Shown here: piece by piece, positions 43,101-56,001 of the stretch
Numbering within the stretch: position 1 is the stretch's first letter
How the letters are laid out: each line of letters begins with the position of its first letter
NCBI GenBank assembly: GCA_015680685.1
Contig: MNCI01019113.1
Span: 639,284 to 703,283 of the forward strand
Source of the DNA: Gnetum montanum
Lineage: Eukaryota; Streptophyta; Gnetopsida; Gnetales; Gnetaceae
DNA: 64,000 nt
Direction: 5' to 3'
Translations under genes and position numbers: made by a program
The notes under the pieces: model-generated
What the model was told of the DNA's origin: nothing
The model's database searches: none
What the model saw: only the letters and a program-made list of their open reading frames with translations

Positions 43101-43796
43101 TCAAGAATCAAGTCCAATGACTCTAAAATTTCATGATGAGGCAATCAAGGTGAACCCTAAAAACAGGTTTCCACTATGCTAATTTTTATAACCATTCACA
43201 TAGGGCAATGCAAGATTCATAGGATGCACATTGATGATGGGGTAGCAACTAACATCATCCCATTTCTAGTCATTGACAAACTAGCTCTGGCTAGCTAAAT
43301 TCAAGTCACAAAGACAACATGCCTCAAGTCCTTTAATAGGTCATGCATCATCATGAAGGGAATGATCACAATAGCCTTTGTGGTAGGAGAGTAATTCCCC
43401 ACTACAGTCAAATTCATTATCATCAAGGATATGCCTAGGTTCAACCTAATTTTGGGAAGGCCTTGGCTAGCCCAATTATGGATCATCTCCTCACCCATTC
43501 ACCAAGAGAGCCACCTTCCATGTGAAGGTGGAGAAGTGATTATACATGGTGATAACTCGATCCCTCCCACCATCAACAACGCTGACACAGACCAAGGGTT
43601 TGAGGTAGAGTTCCTTGATGACACGTCGCTCGTGGAGGACAAGAGTCAACCTTGTCCTACAAACCTATCTAAAGAGCCAAAAGAGGCTAATACCCTCCCT
43701 AAGGAAGCTTTATGGGTGAAAGTGCCCTTTATCATCAACGATGAAGGTATAAGTGAATACTGCCTTATGCTGACTAGGCGCTATGCACCCCCCTAA
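40146..43796 (+). pseudogene. Tat-E gag-protease
   Basis: Starts MNPKEPSTSTSS at 40146. A KDKYNFLYENI segment near 40306 corresponds to EEYNFICVKI of Tat-C. The capsid core at 41350-41560 reads LDWYCTLPRASISSLEDLL then THFKYNLKPEATLDQLMQ. A decayed zinc knuckle is near 42145-42190 (CHYHQFLGHETDFY). Protease: IDDGVATNIIPF (about 43230-43265), then MPRFNLILGRPWLAQL (about 43431-43478). The length is close to Tat-C plus its gap, and gag and protease share a frame where readable. Many TAG, TAA and TGA stops. Confidence 0.75.
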
Positions 43797-44600
43797 CCCA
43801 CATCAAGTTAGGAAGCAACTACATAACTAAGGTACCCCCTTAGTGCAGCATGTGCTAGGCACCTACTTGCCCTTAATTTTTGCATGCACCATTAGCCTTT
43901 TTCTTGCACAGCTACATTCCACATGGTTGCTTGTGTTTTACATTATTTACTTTGTTATGCATCCATTTATTTTTGGTCTTTTTACACATTATAAAAGCAT
44001 CAAAAACACATAAAAATTACTAAACTATAGTTGTAAAAACACAAAAAAAAAACATGTGTCCTAAAAAGGCCTTAAACTTGCCCATGGGCCACAAAGGCCT
44101 TAAACTAGTGCATGGTCCACCATGGCCTAAAAATGGCAATATCTTTCTTCCATGACATAGCCCACCATGGCCTTAAATTGGCAACCTTTCTTGCATTTTC
44201 ACAACCCGAAAAGGCCTTAAACTAGCATACCGCCCACCATGGCCTAAGACTAGCACCCCACAGCTTGCCATGGCCCAAAAATGACAACATTTCCCTCTTA
44301 TTTGTGGCCTAAAATGATCTTAAACTATCAATTTCCATGGACCAAAATGCCCTTCAACTAGCAATGGCCCTTCTACCATGACCTTAAACTAGCATGGGGT
44401 CAATAATGGGCCAATCACATCAACTAGTTGCATTACCCACATTAAACAAGCCATAAAATAAACATGAAATTTCACACACAATCTTCATCGCAAAAGGCAT
44501 AAGTTTTATTATGTCTCTATTAATAGGAGTACATAGCATGACCATGCTACAAAAATGGTCAAAGTGCAAAATTTCCTAGCAATACGGCTACATCATGTCA
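43797..44600 (+). other. Post-protease spacer with TTAAACTAG repeats (Tat-E)
   Basis: From about 44060 to 44420, eight or more copies of (CCACCAT)GGCCTTAAACTAGC(A) or decayed forms, spaced 29-44 bp, for example at 44068, 44097, 44169 and 44213. A decayed donor-like AAGTTAGG is near 43805. The antisense gene ends just to the right. Confidence 0.65.
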
Positions 44601-44603
44601 ACT

Positions 44604-47600
44604 TAGCTAATGGTGTTTGTTAAGGGTTGAGGCTCCTCCTCCTCCTCCTCTGTTACTTTGCTAGGGCCTACCCTATCGCCTAGTGCTTGTTCCAAAGTAA
44701 TGTGAAACAAAAAATTCATCAGCAAGTGCAAAACTACAAAATTAACATGCAAAACTGATACATAAATAGCATAAAAAGCAAAGGCAAAACTAACCTAAGA
44801 GGGTCCTACATTGGACTTTGGAGGCAATCTATCAAGGCCCTTTTCCAAGTGTTAGAGGATCTTGACCTATAATAACTATATCCAATCCTCATGATTGAGG
44901 TCAACATCCACAAGGATCTTGTCCTTGTCCACAGTGGTCCATGTAGTAGGTTGCATAGAAAAGGTGGCCGTAGAAGTCTCCCTTGAGGGTAGGATAATTT
45001 CTCACTCTAGGGAACCGCTAACCACTGTATGCTAAATAGCACAAAGGTCCAACTCCTACTAATCACCTCAATGAACATCTCAAGGTGACAAGCCTTCACA
45101 AGCTCATCCTTTAGCTCCTGCAAATAGGCATCCCACTCTCACTTGTAGTGGTCCTTGTGGTCCTTCTACAAATGCCCCCACTTGCACACCTTGGTGCTGA
45201 AGCTTTTCCACTCCTGATTCTTCCAGGAGAGTAGATCCATCTACAACCACTACTCGATAATCTCCCAAGTGGCCTCATTCTTACCTTGAATTGCCAATTG
45301 GTATCTAGTGTAATATATCCTTGATGTCTGGTAGGTACCATCATTCTATGCCTACGCTAAGAAGAAATCATAACAAGACCATAGTTCCTTTTTCTTTTTG
45401 ATCAAGCTTGTCATTGCCTCCTAGAGCTCATGCATACATTTTCATAGATGCTCATTTGAGTGCATATAGGTCCACAAGGCCTTCACATTGGAAAGTGTGC
45501 ACTTGCTCACCACCTCATACACATGACAAGGCACCTACTCCACCTTGAGAGGATACTCAAGGATGGCATCCATGTGAGTTGCCTAGTTTGGATCTCAACA
45601 AAGCTTAAAGTGTATTAGCACATAACAAACAAATCAATATTAGTAATAGACTAAGCATAGAAATGGTAAAAAAACTCAAGAAAAATGACACACATACCAA
45701 GTTTGAGATCTACCTACTATATGTGGTCCACCATGTCCTCCATGATGCCTTCCATGAAGGTGAATTTATCTAGTATCTCTACCCATGGCTTCATGCGATG
45801 GGTAGACACTAGTGGTGGGTCATTGGTAGGAAGGTCTGAGACTACAATACAACACAATGCAACACTTAGTAATAACTAAGTAGTTAAAGGCTTGAAAGAA
45901 AAGGGAAAAAGTATATGGTAACACTAAGTGCTCACTGAGTGAGCCCTCAGATGTCAACATAAGTGGATCTCCCAACTTCACACCATCGAAGAGTTTGGCA
46001 AAGTCACCCTCAGGGTGGAACAACCCCTTCGCATCAAACTACTGGAAGATCTCTAGGGCCTCTAGTGACTCCTTCCTATGAGGTACCTTCTCTTCAACTT
46101 GAGGAGGGGTCGTGTCCACTACTCCTACTATTATTGCTACTACTTCCTTAGCAACCCTCTTACTTAACTCACATAGCATAGCATAGCAGTATTATCAAAA
46201 TATAATAAAACAAAAACAATAAAAGAAAAACATAGCCCAAATGCATCTATGATGTACACTAACTTGAAACCACCAAACAAAGTGTGGGTATCTTAAGGTA
46301 TACTTTCTTAATGCCTACTTGTCCAACTATAGGGGGAGTCTCCTCTATTGGATGCAACCTCTTGATTTTTTCCTTGGAGACTCCACAATGAATCACTCCA
46401 CCATGTTTGCATCTCCAACAAGATTTGGTGAACACTCACCTAAGCTAGCATAGGAATATGGTGACTATGACCTCCCCAAATGTACCTTTGTTGTAACTAC
46501 ATAAGACTCTACAATCTCCTCTAGAGGGTCTTGCACACAAGTGGTGGTGAACAAATTCTTAATCCATGGCTTAGATAGCTACTCGCGATCCTGCAAAATC
46601 CAATGCCCACTATCCTTGATCACTAGGAACTTCACAAGCCTTCATAGATAGGCTACGAAGAATGTGAAGTGAAAGTGTAACCTTGCATGGATGTTGTGGC
46701 AAAGCTTGGTAATCTCTGCCTATATCCCAACAGTGATGGAAGAGATGCAGTTAAACCTAGTGCCCTCCTCTATGACCTCCTATATCACCCATGCATGCTA
46801 TACCAGAAGGACCTTTCCCTGGGAGAGTAGCTTAGGAAAGGCATGGGATGAAAAGGAGGGTAAATTCTCCAAACCTCAGACATCCACACATTCATAACCA
46901 TGATGCCTTTATGAGAGCAAGTGGTCCCTAGCCAATCTTAAATATCCTCCCTCTAGTTCACCTCTCGATTGGGCTTGTTGATGATTGATGGGACCTCAAA
47001 GGGGAGGTCAAATAAATCAATGAATAAGGTATCACTAAGGTTTAAGACTACCCTCACTCCATGTACATGAGTAACAAAATAGTGGGCATCATAGTTGAAG
47101 GAGTTAACAATGGTACCAACTTAACCACTGGTGTGCTTGGGCTAAGGGCCAAGAAAAGGTCCATCAACCCAACATGTGTAAGCTAACCTGTTAGATCCTT
47201 GAAGGCTTGATGGCATAGCCACTCCTACACCCCCTCTACATCACCATACTTCATAATGAGGGTGACCTCATTATGGTCAATGGCCACCATTGTTACCTTT
47301 GCCAAAGCAACGATAGTTATAACATAGGCAAACATGACGTTAGCATCATGTAATTAATGGGTGCATGAGAACAAGCAATAAAAGTCAAGCCAACATAACA
47401 AATACTCACATGGAAAAAATGGTGTGCACAATGTAGAAGGTGGCACAATAAGCTCTCCAAAGATAGGCTTACCACTAGCCCATCCCTCATCAAGCCAATT
47501 TTATGTCTAGCACCACTTGAATACCTTTAGGTACTAGGTGGGATAGTTCTGTAAGTCCTCCCCAACCTATTCAATAGTTACCTCTTGAAAGCTTAGACTA

Positions 47601-49010
47601 GAGGAAAACACCTCTAGCACAATATGGGTCAAAGTGAGAGCCCCTATCTCGTCATGGAGGCTCTCATCATCAACTTTAAACCTAGCATTAGACATCCATA
47701 ATCAGTAGTTAGCAAATCTATCATGGCAAATGATAATGAGACATAATGAAAAGCAAGTGCACTTACACTCTAGCATAATATATAGTCCTAGGTGGGTTTT
47801 GGAAGACTATATGCATGTGCATGACAATGAAAAGGATGTTTCTCTTGTTATAACAAGAGAACTCTAACATGATCTAGATCCTGGCTAAGGGATGAATGCT
47901 CCTAGGACCTAGTCTTGGACCACCTACTTGATCACCACCAATCATGGGCTTATCATATATGAATCATAGTATGTCTTGGTCTACCTCGGCCAACAATGTC
48001 TTAATGATGGAACTTGCAACCTCCACTGCCAAGTGTAACCACATGATCACACTAAAGTGTTGTAGCAGGTAAGGTAAGAATTTGGATGCCCTTGGCCAAA
48101 ACCACATTGCTTAATGGCCTAACTTCATGTCAGGTGTAGGCGTGTTGGACATGGGCTCACTAATGTAGGATAGGATGCTAAGGAGATCCATGACCACTAA
48201 GATAAGCTTCAGTAGCACCCTACAACCACAAGATAGTAAACAAATGTAGTGTTAGCGCACAAAAAATTGCATTTTGGCATAAAATATTAACCTACACTTA
48301 GCAAAAATTAGCAAATTTAGCTCAAAACAAAATGACTTAGAAAAATATTCTTAAGGTCCCCCATGGGGCCCCACAAGCATAGGACATCAATACATATTTG
48401 ATGTGCCCAATGCTCATTGGGGTACAACATTAACAAAGCATTAGCATTTTACTTTACATTTGTACCATTTTCACCAACATGGTTTGCATGTTCTAGCATC
48501 CATATGTTCAACTTGCAAAATTAGCATTCTAGCATGGTTTTTGTGCATTTAGCATTTTGTTTCGCATGAGGCATTCTTACCATTGGAATTTTTGTAGTTG
48601 ACATTTTGTGCATTTGGCATTTTAGTTTTACACTTGGAAAGTTTTTCAAACTTTGTCAAAATATTTCTAATCTCTAGGCAGTGTTGCATGAGAGTCATAA
48701 AATATTCTAACTATCTGCTATGCTCCTTAGGAAGCATAGCCAAAAAAATCATCAAATTTTTCTAATTGGTGACTACACTCCCCAAGGAGCGTAGCCACAA
48801 AATGAGTGAAAAATCAAAAAAAATTTCTAATTTTCAAGAGCATAGAATCCCACTACATTTGGAGATTAACTAATTTTCAAAAAGTGTCTGCTATGCTCCT
48901 TGAGGAGTGTAGCTATCAGCACCTAAGCTTCCACCACCACATCTCTTTCATCATGTTGCCCAGTAATGCTACATGCCAATGACATGTGCTAGGGTACTCA
49001 CCATGGCCGC
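44604..49010 (-). pseudogene. Antisense multi-exon gene of Tat-E
   Basis: The same gene as 251-5568 and 14434-15305. Minus-strand exons visible: 47767-48219 (acceptor TTGTAG, then VLLKLILVVMDLLSILSYI, with three stops in about 120 codons), about 46500-46760 (aligned with the exon at 1882-2940 of Tat-A), 45698-45841 (donor CTTG|GTATG, acceptor TTGTAG), about 44790-45615 (a decayed KDHKDHY segment and a DPN motif), and a last Glu-run exon 44604-44690 ending in TAA. The 45698-45841 exon is the counterpart of 1344-1474 in Tat-A. The 5' exon is uncertain; a small ATG-to-GTGAGT candidate (MEIAKAAAM) lies at 48998-49035. Function unknown. Confidence 0.6.
48717..48912. promoter_or_regulatory. LTR-type palindromes upstream of the Tat-E antisense gene
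   Basis: Three inverted repeats: 48717-48740 (GCTATGCT..AGCATAGC arms), 48773-48794 (CTACACTCC..GGAGCGTAG) and 48891-48912 (CTATGCTCC..GGAGTGTAG). Between them lies TTTTTCTAATT-type text like that around the palindromes in the Tat-E U3. They stand 500-700 bp upstream of the 47767-48219 exon on the minus strand. Confidence 0.6.
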
Positions 49011-49049
49011 AGCCTTGGCAATCTCCATGGCTCCATTTACTCCCTCACC

Positions 49050-50419
49050 ACAACTACCACCCCTATGTCTGCACCATTTTCCCTTTCCTTTCCCCTATGT
49101 ACTTCTCCCCATGTGTCCCTATGACACATAACCCTCCCTTTGCCCTTCCCTTGCATTGCCCCCACATCAAAGAATAAGTGATGGCAAAACCCTGTTCCTT
49201 CGCCAAGGCTATTTTTAGCCATAGCCCTTGTCCCAATCCACCATCACCCTCATCCATCTACCAACATAAAAAGAAAAAAGGAACAAAGAAACCCTAGCCA
49301 CACATGCCCTAGCCATAGCCAATTTTCCCCATTTTTTTTCCTCCATGTGGCATCACCCCTAGTGAGGTAAATCCTAGTCCACTACTATGACAAAACCGTC
49401 ATTTTTTCCTCTCTCCCTCACCCTAGGCATTGCATCCCTCAGAAATAACTGTATCAAATCCCTCATAGCCCACACATTTTACCTTGTCCCATTTACCCTA
49501 GATAATTAAAATAAAACATCAACACATTAACAGAGATCCAGAATCCATGCATGCATCCCCTTCCCTTGGACACGACTACCAAGGCAACCAGGGTGACAAT
49601 GGTCCCTACCAAGGTAGGCTACCCTAGGACCCAAACCCCAATGCTAAGAAAGAAAATCTAGAATGCAAAGAGACAAATGGTACAAAAAGGAGGTGAGCAT
49701 AGCAAGCATCCTTGGTGGTTAGCAACGCTCTCCTCTTCTCCACCTACACCCACAATAGGCATTCCAAGACTTGTCTTCCCTCTTCAACATTGGCAAGTCT
49801 AGCGTGTTGATGATCACTATGACACATCATCATGGTGTTACACTCTAGTCACTGTGCTTCACTTACTATGCTCTAGCTATCACTCCTTCTTCAAACTACA
49901 CTACACACTATAACTCCTCATTCACACTTTGAAAAATGATAGTATACCCTCAATGAATCACATATATATACCCTCTTAGGATAATTAAATGCACCACCTA
50001 CTGCACTAACTATCCCACAATTTGGCAAATTTTCCTGAATTTCTTGTGGAGCATAGCAAGGAGGCAAGCATAACAAGGGGTAAGCATAGCAACTAGAGTT
50101 AGAAAGTTTTTTGAGTTCTTTCTAACAATCCTAGAATTAGAAGATTTTTGAGATTTTTCTAGCTGCCCAATGAATGCCTAGCCCAATTCCACAACCTAGA
50201 CATTTTTTGTCTTGCTTGAACCAATGCATTTTGCATAAATCCTAGTCCACTAAGACCTTAAACTAGCAATCCATGGCCTATTGAGGTCCAAAATCATCTT
50301 GCACACTTTCATTTCTAATGTCTACTCTTGCATGCTTAGGCAATTATTCATTACATTACTTTCCTCATGTTATGCATTTTGACTCTATTAAGATAGGTGT
50401 GGCTTAACATTCTTTTTGA
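49050..50419 (+). other. Spacer between antisense gene and pol, Tat-E
   Basis: Mostly non-coding. CT-rich text at 49060-49400 resembles an antisense leader on the minus strand, where it is G-rich. More GCATAGCA-type words are at 50045-50090, and two TTAAACTAG copies at about 50250-50295. I see no open frame that can be defended. Confidence 0.4.
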
Positions 50420-50430
50420 TTCTTTTGTAG
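50420..50430 (+). promoter_or_regulatory. Candidate sense-intron 3' splice site of Tat-E
   Basis: TTCTTTTGTAG followed by GATATG and, 21 bp later, the pol start ATGAGTGCA. The arrangement is the same in Tat-A (26661-26675). Confidence 0.45.
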
Positions 50431-50451
50431 GATATGTCATAGGATTACAAC

Positions 50452-53400
50452 ATGAGTGCATACAAGCATCTTCATTCACCTCTAGTTCACTAGACCTCAT
50501 GGTGACTTCATCTAATGCATCAATGGCCAATGCCTAGACCTTGAGCCCACAGCCTGTGATGGCTACATAACATCTATAGAAGTACCACTAGGTTGGCTTG
50601 ACCATCTAGTTAGGGCTCTTGATCTAGAGGTAGGTGACATCACTGAGGATCCCCTCATTGAAGTCCCTATAGAAAAACTCAATGGCAAGGCAAAGACACT
50701 AAAACTTAGTTCCTTGTTAAAGCCTCAACATGCCCAAAGCATTGTGAAAACACTCAACAACAACATGAAGACATTTGCATGGTCCTACAAGGACATGCCA
50801 AGCCTAGATCCTTGTAGAGTGTAGTATAATATCATCCTTGATCCTTGCATAAAACTAATTAAATAGAATTCCTATAAGGTTATGCCTGAGGTGGCATTAG
50901 TAGTCCATGATGAAATCACCAAGCTCTACAAAGCTAGTTTCATCCTGGCACTTGACTACGTAGACTAGGTTTCCAACATCGTGGTTGTACCTAAGAAAAA
51001 CAAAAGCATACACATTTGCATAGACTTTTGAGACCTAAACTAGAGATGATTTTCTATTGCCTATCATCAATTAATTGGTCAATACCATGGCTAGTCATGC
51101 ATTTTTGTCCATCATGGATGGGTTCTCTAGATACAACTAGATTTGGATCAACCTAGAGCACCAACTCAATACAACCTTCATGATCTCCTGGGGTACATTT
51201 TGCTACACAATGATGCCTTTTGGACTAAAGAACACATGAGCAACCTACCAATGCACCATGACATACATCTTTAGTGACTACTTTTTAAACTTGCTTAATG
51301 GCTATGTTGATGACATAGCAGTCCAAAATGGCACATGATCACACAAATGACTTATACCACACACTCAAACATTGCCTTAGACATGACCTTAGGCTAAATC
51401 CTAAGAAGTATGTCTTTGGCATCAAGATAGGTTACATGCTAGGTTTCATGGTATAAAAAATATGCATATGTGTTGACCCCAATAAGGTTAAGGCCATCAT
51501 CAACTTGGCACTACCAACAAGCCTTAAGGAGCTATGTGGGTTACAAGGCATATTGCAATTCATATGTTGGTTCATCACATGGTTGACTAATAAGCTGTAG
51601 CCAATGCAACATTTTCTCAAAAAGGGAGTCCACTTCAAGTGGATAGCTTAATGTCAAGAGGCATTTGACAACCTTAAATAGGAGTTGGCTCAGCTTCCAA
51701 TAGTCTACCCTCCACAAGGAGATAAACCTTTTTACATCTACCTTGCAACTTCTGACACATTCATCACTTCTCTACTCTGTCAAAAGTGAGATGATGGCTT
51801 AAAGATCCATGTATAATACCTAAGCTATGGATTAGTGGCCCATGAAGCAAAATACAATGATGTGAAAAAGAATTTTCTTGCCGTAGTCTTTACACTTAAG
51901 AAGTATAGGCATTATCTCTTCCGTAGCCAAGTAAATGTCATCTATAAAAGCAATGTACTTCGGGCAATTACGATGAACATCTATGAAAGTAGTCGAACTG
52001 CATGATGGAAAGAAATAACTATGGAGTTTGAGCTACATTACATAGCGTAAGTCAAGTAATAGCTGGACAATTCACGGCTTCACTAGTAAATAATCAAGAA
52101 ACCATAGATCTGAAATTTCCATATGAGCATGTTAGTAGTATAAGCCAAGTACTTGCCAACTTTGAGGTAATTTTACATTTCAATGGTGCTTCAACCTCTC
52201 AAGGGGGTAATTCCACTGCCATAATCACATTTCTATTTATGGACATTTGACCCTCTACTTATCACTTTACATTTCCTTACACTAACAATGTAGCAACGTA
52301 TGAAGGTCTCCTTAGAGGTCTTATAGCAGCTCGTGACCTAGGAATCTAAAACCTAGCGATTTGAGGTGATTCGTAACTAGTCATAAACCAAGTTATAGAG
52401 GTTTACACTTGTAAAGTGCAACACTTACAACCTTATTATGACTTGGTGAAGCACTTGCTTCAATGGTTTGCAACTATAGATATCCAACACATCCCCTGCA
52501 ATGAGAATTCCATCACCGACACATTAGCCACATTAGCCATAAGCATTGCACCCAACATGTTTCATGCCTTGCCCACCTTAGTAATGAATTACAAAAAACC
52601 TATCACATAGGTAACTAACATTACATCCATAGCCACAAAAAGCATAGCTCATGCGCAAGAGTGGTATGATGACATCAAGTCATATGTTCAACAAGGTGAG
52701 CCTCTGCAACATCTAACCACTACCCAAAAGGATGTAATGTAGAAAACCATTGTGGCAACACATCATTATAGGTGATAGCACACTATGTCACAAATTCTAT
52801 GATGGCATACTGCTAACCTACATTATAGATGGTGAAGCACAAAAGATCATTGATTAGGTCCATGAGGGACTATGCAAAGACCACATAGCACCCAAGGCAA
52901 TAGCATCAAAAATTATATGCTTAGGCTACTATTGGCATTACATGGAGTGCGCTTGTATTTCCAAGGTCAAGATGTGCAACATGTGTCAGTAGCATAGTAA
53001 TCAATGGACATGCCACCCACTGAACTACACACTATGCAAATCACATGGTCATTCCAATGTTGGGGGTTGAATATCAAAGGGCCCATCATGCCTAAGTCCT
53101 CTATAGAACATAGATTCATCGTAATTGCAACTGAATATTTTACCAAGTGGGTTGAAGCCATTCTCCTTGGGAGGACCACATCACAATAGGTTTGCAAATT
53201 CATCCTTGACAATATAGTGACTCGATTTGGTCTACCCATGATCATTAGCACAAACAACAAGCCATCGTTTAGCAATGCAGAAACCAAATCCTTCTTTGGA
53301 TACCTTGGCATCAAGCATTTCTTCTTATTGTCACATTACTTACAGGAAATGGCTAGGTATAGGCCATAAACAAGGTCATCATCAACCTTATAAAGAAGAT

Positions 53401-53868
53401 GCTTAGCAACAACAAATAATGATGGCACATGTAGCTAGTCTACACACTATTAGCCTACCACACAACATGCAAAATAGTATTAGGTAAGACACCATATAGT
53501 CTTATGTATGGATCTGAAGCAAATTTACCTCTTGAATTGTAGGTTCCATCACTCTGTCGAGTTTTATTAATGAGGCCCAAACTAACAAGTTGAGAATCAT
53601 TAACCTCGAATCTATAGAGGAAGAGCACATGTAGATGCTTGATTGCATCAAATGGTACCAAGAGAAGCAATAGCAAAATTACTACCATAATCAACATCAA
53701 CACTAGATCAGGAGATGGGACCTAGTTCTCAAGGCCATTTGTGAATCCATGGATAAATTCTTAGCCAATTGTGAAGAGCCTTTCCTAGTCACCAAGCTTG
53801 TTGATCTAGATTGTAATGAGTTTGTGAATCTGACCAACCATTCAAACCTAAAGTTGTACTATGCTTAG
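50452..53868 (+). pseudogene. Tat-E pol: RT, RNase H, archaeal-type RNase H, integrase
   Basis: Starts ATGAGTGCATAC, ends KLYYA with TAG at 53866. RT: MKTFAWSYKDMPSLDP (about 50767), VSNIVVVPKKNKSIHICIDF (about 50972-51030), MISWGTFCYTMMPFGLKN (about 51180-51235), and the catalytic box YVDD intact (51303-51314). Ty3 RNase H about 51720-52050 (FYIYLATSDTFITSLL). Second RNase H about 52180-52570 (FNGASTS, TYEGLLRGLIAARDLGI, INQV, HIPCNEN). Integrase from about 52960: WGLNIKGPIMPKSS (53060), then a decayed IxTNNKP at the second catalytic Asp, then NKVIINLIKKML (53370) with the catalytic Glu position replaced by TAG. Stops and frameshifts throughout. The domain order is the Tat order. Confidence 0.8.
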
Positions 53869-53879
53869 TACGTAGCACC

Positions 53880-54420
53880 GCATCAATGACAAAGCAAGTA
53901 AGCAAGGTAAGCAAGAGTCCACTATGACTATAAACTAGCACAAAGAGTCTACTATGACTATAAATTGGCATAGAGAGTTTGCTATGGCTATAAACTAGTA
54001 GAGAGAATCTACTATGACTTTAAACTGGCACAACATAGTCCACTCTGACTATAAATTGACACAACTCATCCTTGGGCTACAACATTAAACTAGCATTCAC
54101 AGCACACTAGTCCATTATGACTATAAACTAGCACAATTTGTACTTCAACTACAAAATTAAACTAGCATTCATAGCATAGTCTACTATTACTTTAAACTAG
54201 CATGGATCATCCTTGCATCATGACATTAAACTAGCACAACATCCACCATCCACTATGACATTGAACTAGCATAGAATAATCTACTAGGACTATAAACTAG
54301 CACATCATGATTTGCTAGGACCTTAAACTAGGTTCACGATCTACTAGGACCTTAAACTAGCATAGCATGTCATCTACCAAGATCTTAAATTGGGTTTGTA
54401 GCTCAACACACATAGTTCCA
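53880..54420 (+). repeat. TTAAACTAG-type tandem repeats after integrase of Tat-E
   Basis: Twelve or more copies of AGTCTACTATGACTATAAACTAGCACA and shorter forms, about 30-40 bp apart. The core (C)TTAAACTAGCA is shared with the arrays after protease and before RT. Confidence 0.75.
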
Positions 54421-56001
54421 TAGACAAGTGAGTGTCAATACTTTTCATCCTCTGTCATCTACCCACCTCTTGATAAGCTAGGTAGGGTGGTACATTGCAA
54501 TTCTAGAATGGAATTTATGTCGTCAAAAAAAATCTTCTAGAACATTTATAGCATTATCATCCTTGGCATTTTGCTGATCCTCTAGAAATGCCATCAGGCA
54601 TTTTGTTGACCTTCCAGAGCTACCACCACCATCGCTAATAGTACCACCCCTAGGCTATGCTGATAGCATCACTAGCCTTGGGTGTTTCATTAGTGGTTAG
54701 GGCTCTCATTATCAGCACCACCCAATGGAGTTCCATTAGTATTATAGCCTAGGCATAGCACTATCATGCTCTAACCCTCACCATTTCCTAGGCTTGGAAG
54801 TGCATCCAGCAATGTGGCTCCCCATCATCTTGCTGGATTTCTAAGATTTTATCCTTGATGTGGAGTCTCAAGCACCTGCATCACCATCATCCTTGGCCAA
54901 CTTGTTGGCCTTCCTTGGGTGATCACTTCTAGTGTGGTTGCTAGAGCTTCTGTAGCCTTTTGGCTCCAACATCTACACTGGCCTTCCTACTTTGGCACTG
55001 CAAGCTCTTGCAACTAGTCCAACACTCATGACACTTGCAGCACCCTTACAACCAATAGTTTGCTCTTATTTCACATGTTGTGTGGTTCTTTTCTTCTTCT
55101 TTTTTTGTGTTGTGTTTACAAGATAAAGCCTCAGAGATGATCATTCGAAGGCACATTTCATCACAATAGCAAGGAACCACATTTCTTCAACATGCTTAGT
55201 CGAACTCGCCAAGCTAATCAATAGTGCCCACCCTTACTATCCTTGCTATAACCCACTCACATTTACCTTATCTTACATTTTTTCTACCCTCCTTGCAAGT
55301 TTCTCTGATACACATGGCATCCTTATTTTAGTCAATCATAGAACCCATGATGGACGTAACACAACTCGTACCATGGGGAGCCTCTATGGGCTAGTCAAAG
55401 CCTAAGCGAATGTAATGTAACTCATCCTGGGGAGGAAACACTTGTTCTATAGGCACAACATAGTTGCCTCTAAGTAAATCCCATTGAGTGGCACATAGTC
55501 CACTCAATGATAAGAATATTTCAACTAGAATTTCATAAAAAAAAAGTGGAATAAAATAGATCCCTAGGAAAAATCTAGCAAAGCTCTAATTTCATGATTA
55601 GTCCAACCCTGAATTCACAATGACCTTCTCATAAGCACTTCAATGAGAGGCCAACATGTCAGGGGTAAACTAGTTTAGTGCTATAGGCAAAGACTCTCTC
55701 ACAAGCACTCTGATAAGAGGCCATCATTTGGTGATAAGCCACCCCAGTGCTGTGATCATAGTTAGTCATGCTAGTAGCATGATACATCATTTGCATCTCA
55801 TTCCTCCCTTACTATCGCTAGGCCAATTTCCTATATCCATTACCTATAGCATACCATGACCTTTGGCACTCTTGAGCCTAGTGAAGCATCATTCGATTGG
55901 GTACCAATGAGTGATGTTGGTGCTATGTTTGTTGTAGTGTTTTGGGTTCTTTATCGACATCTCTCAAGCCACTCCTCCAAACATTAACAAAGAGGGACTA
56001 G
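54421..56001 (+). other. Tat-E 3' untranslated region and polypurine tract
   Basis: No coding seen. An acceptor-like TTGTGTTTACAAG lies near 55110, where Tat-A has TTGTATTTGTAG. It ends AACAAAGAGGGACTAG before the 3' LTR (polypurine tract). Confidence 0.55.

Noticed and set aside
48986-49257. Short overlapping open frames on both strands in CT-rich text
   Set aside because: Low-complexity composition keeps several frames open at once; no conservation with Tat-A. Only a small possible 5' exon is mentioned.
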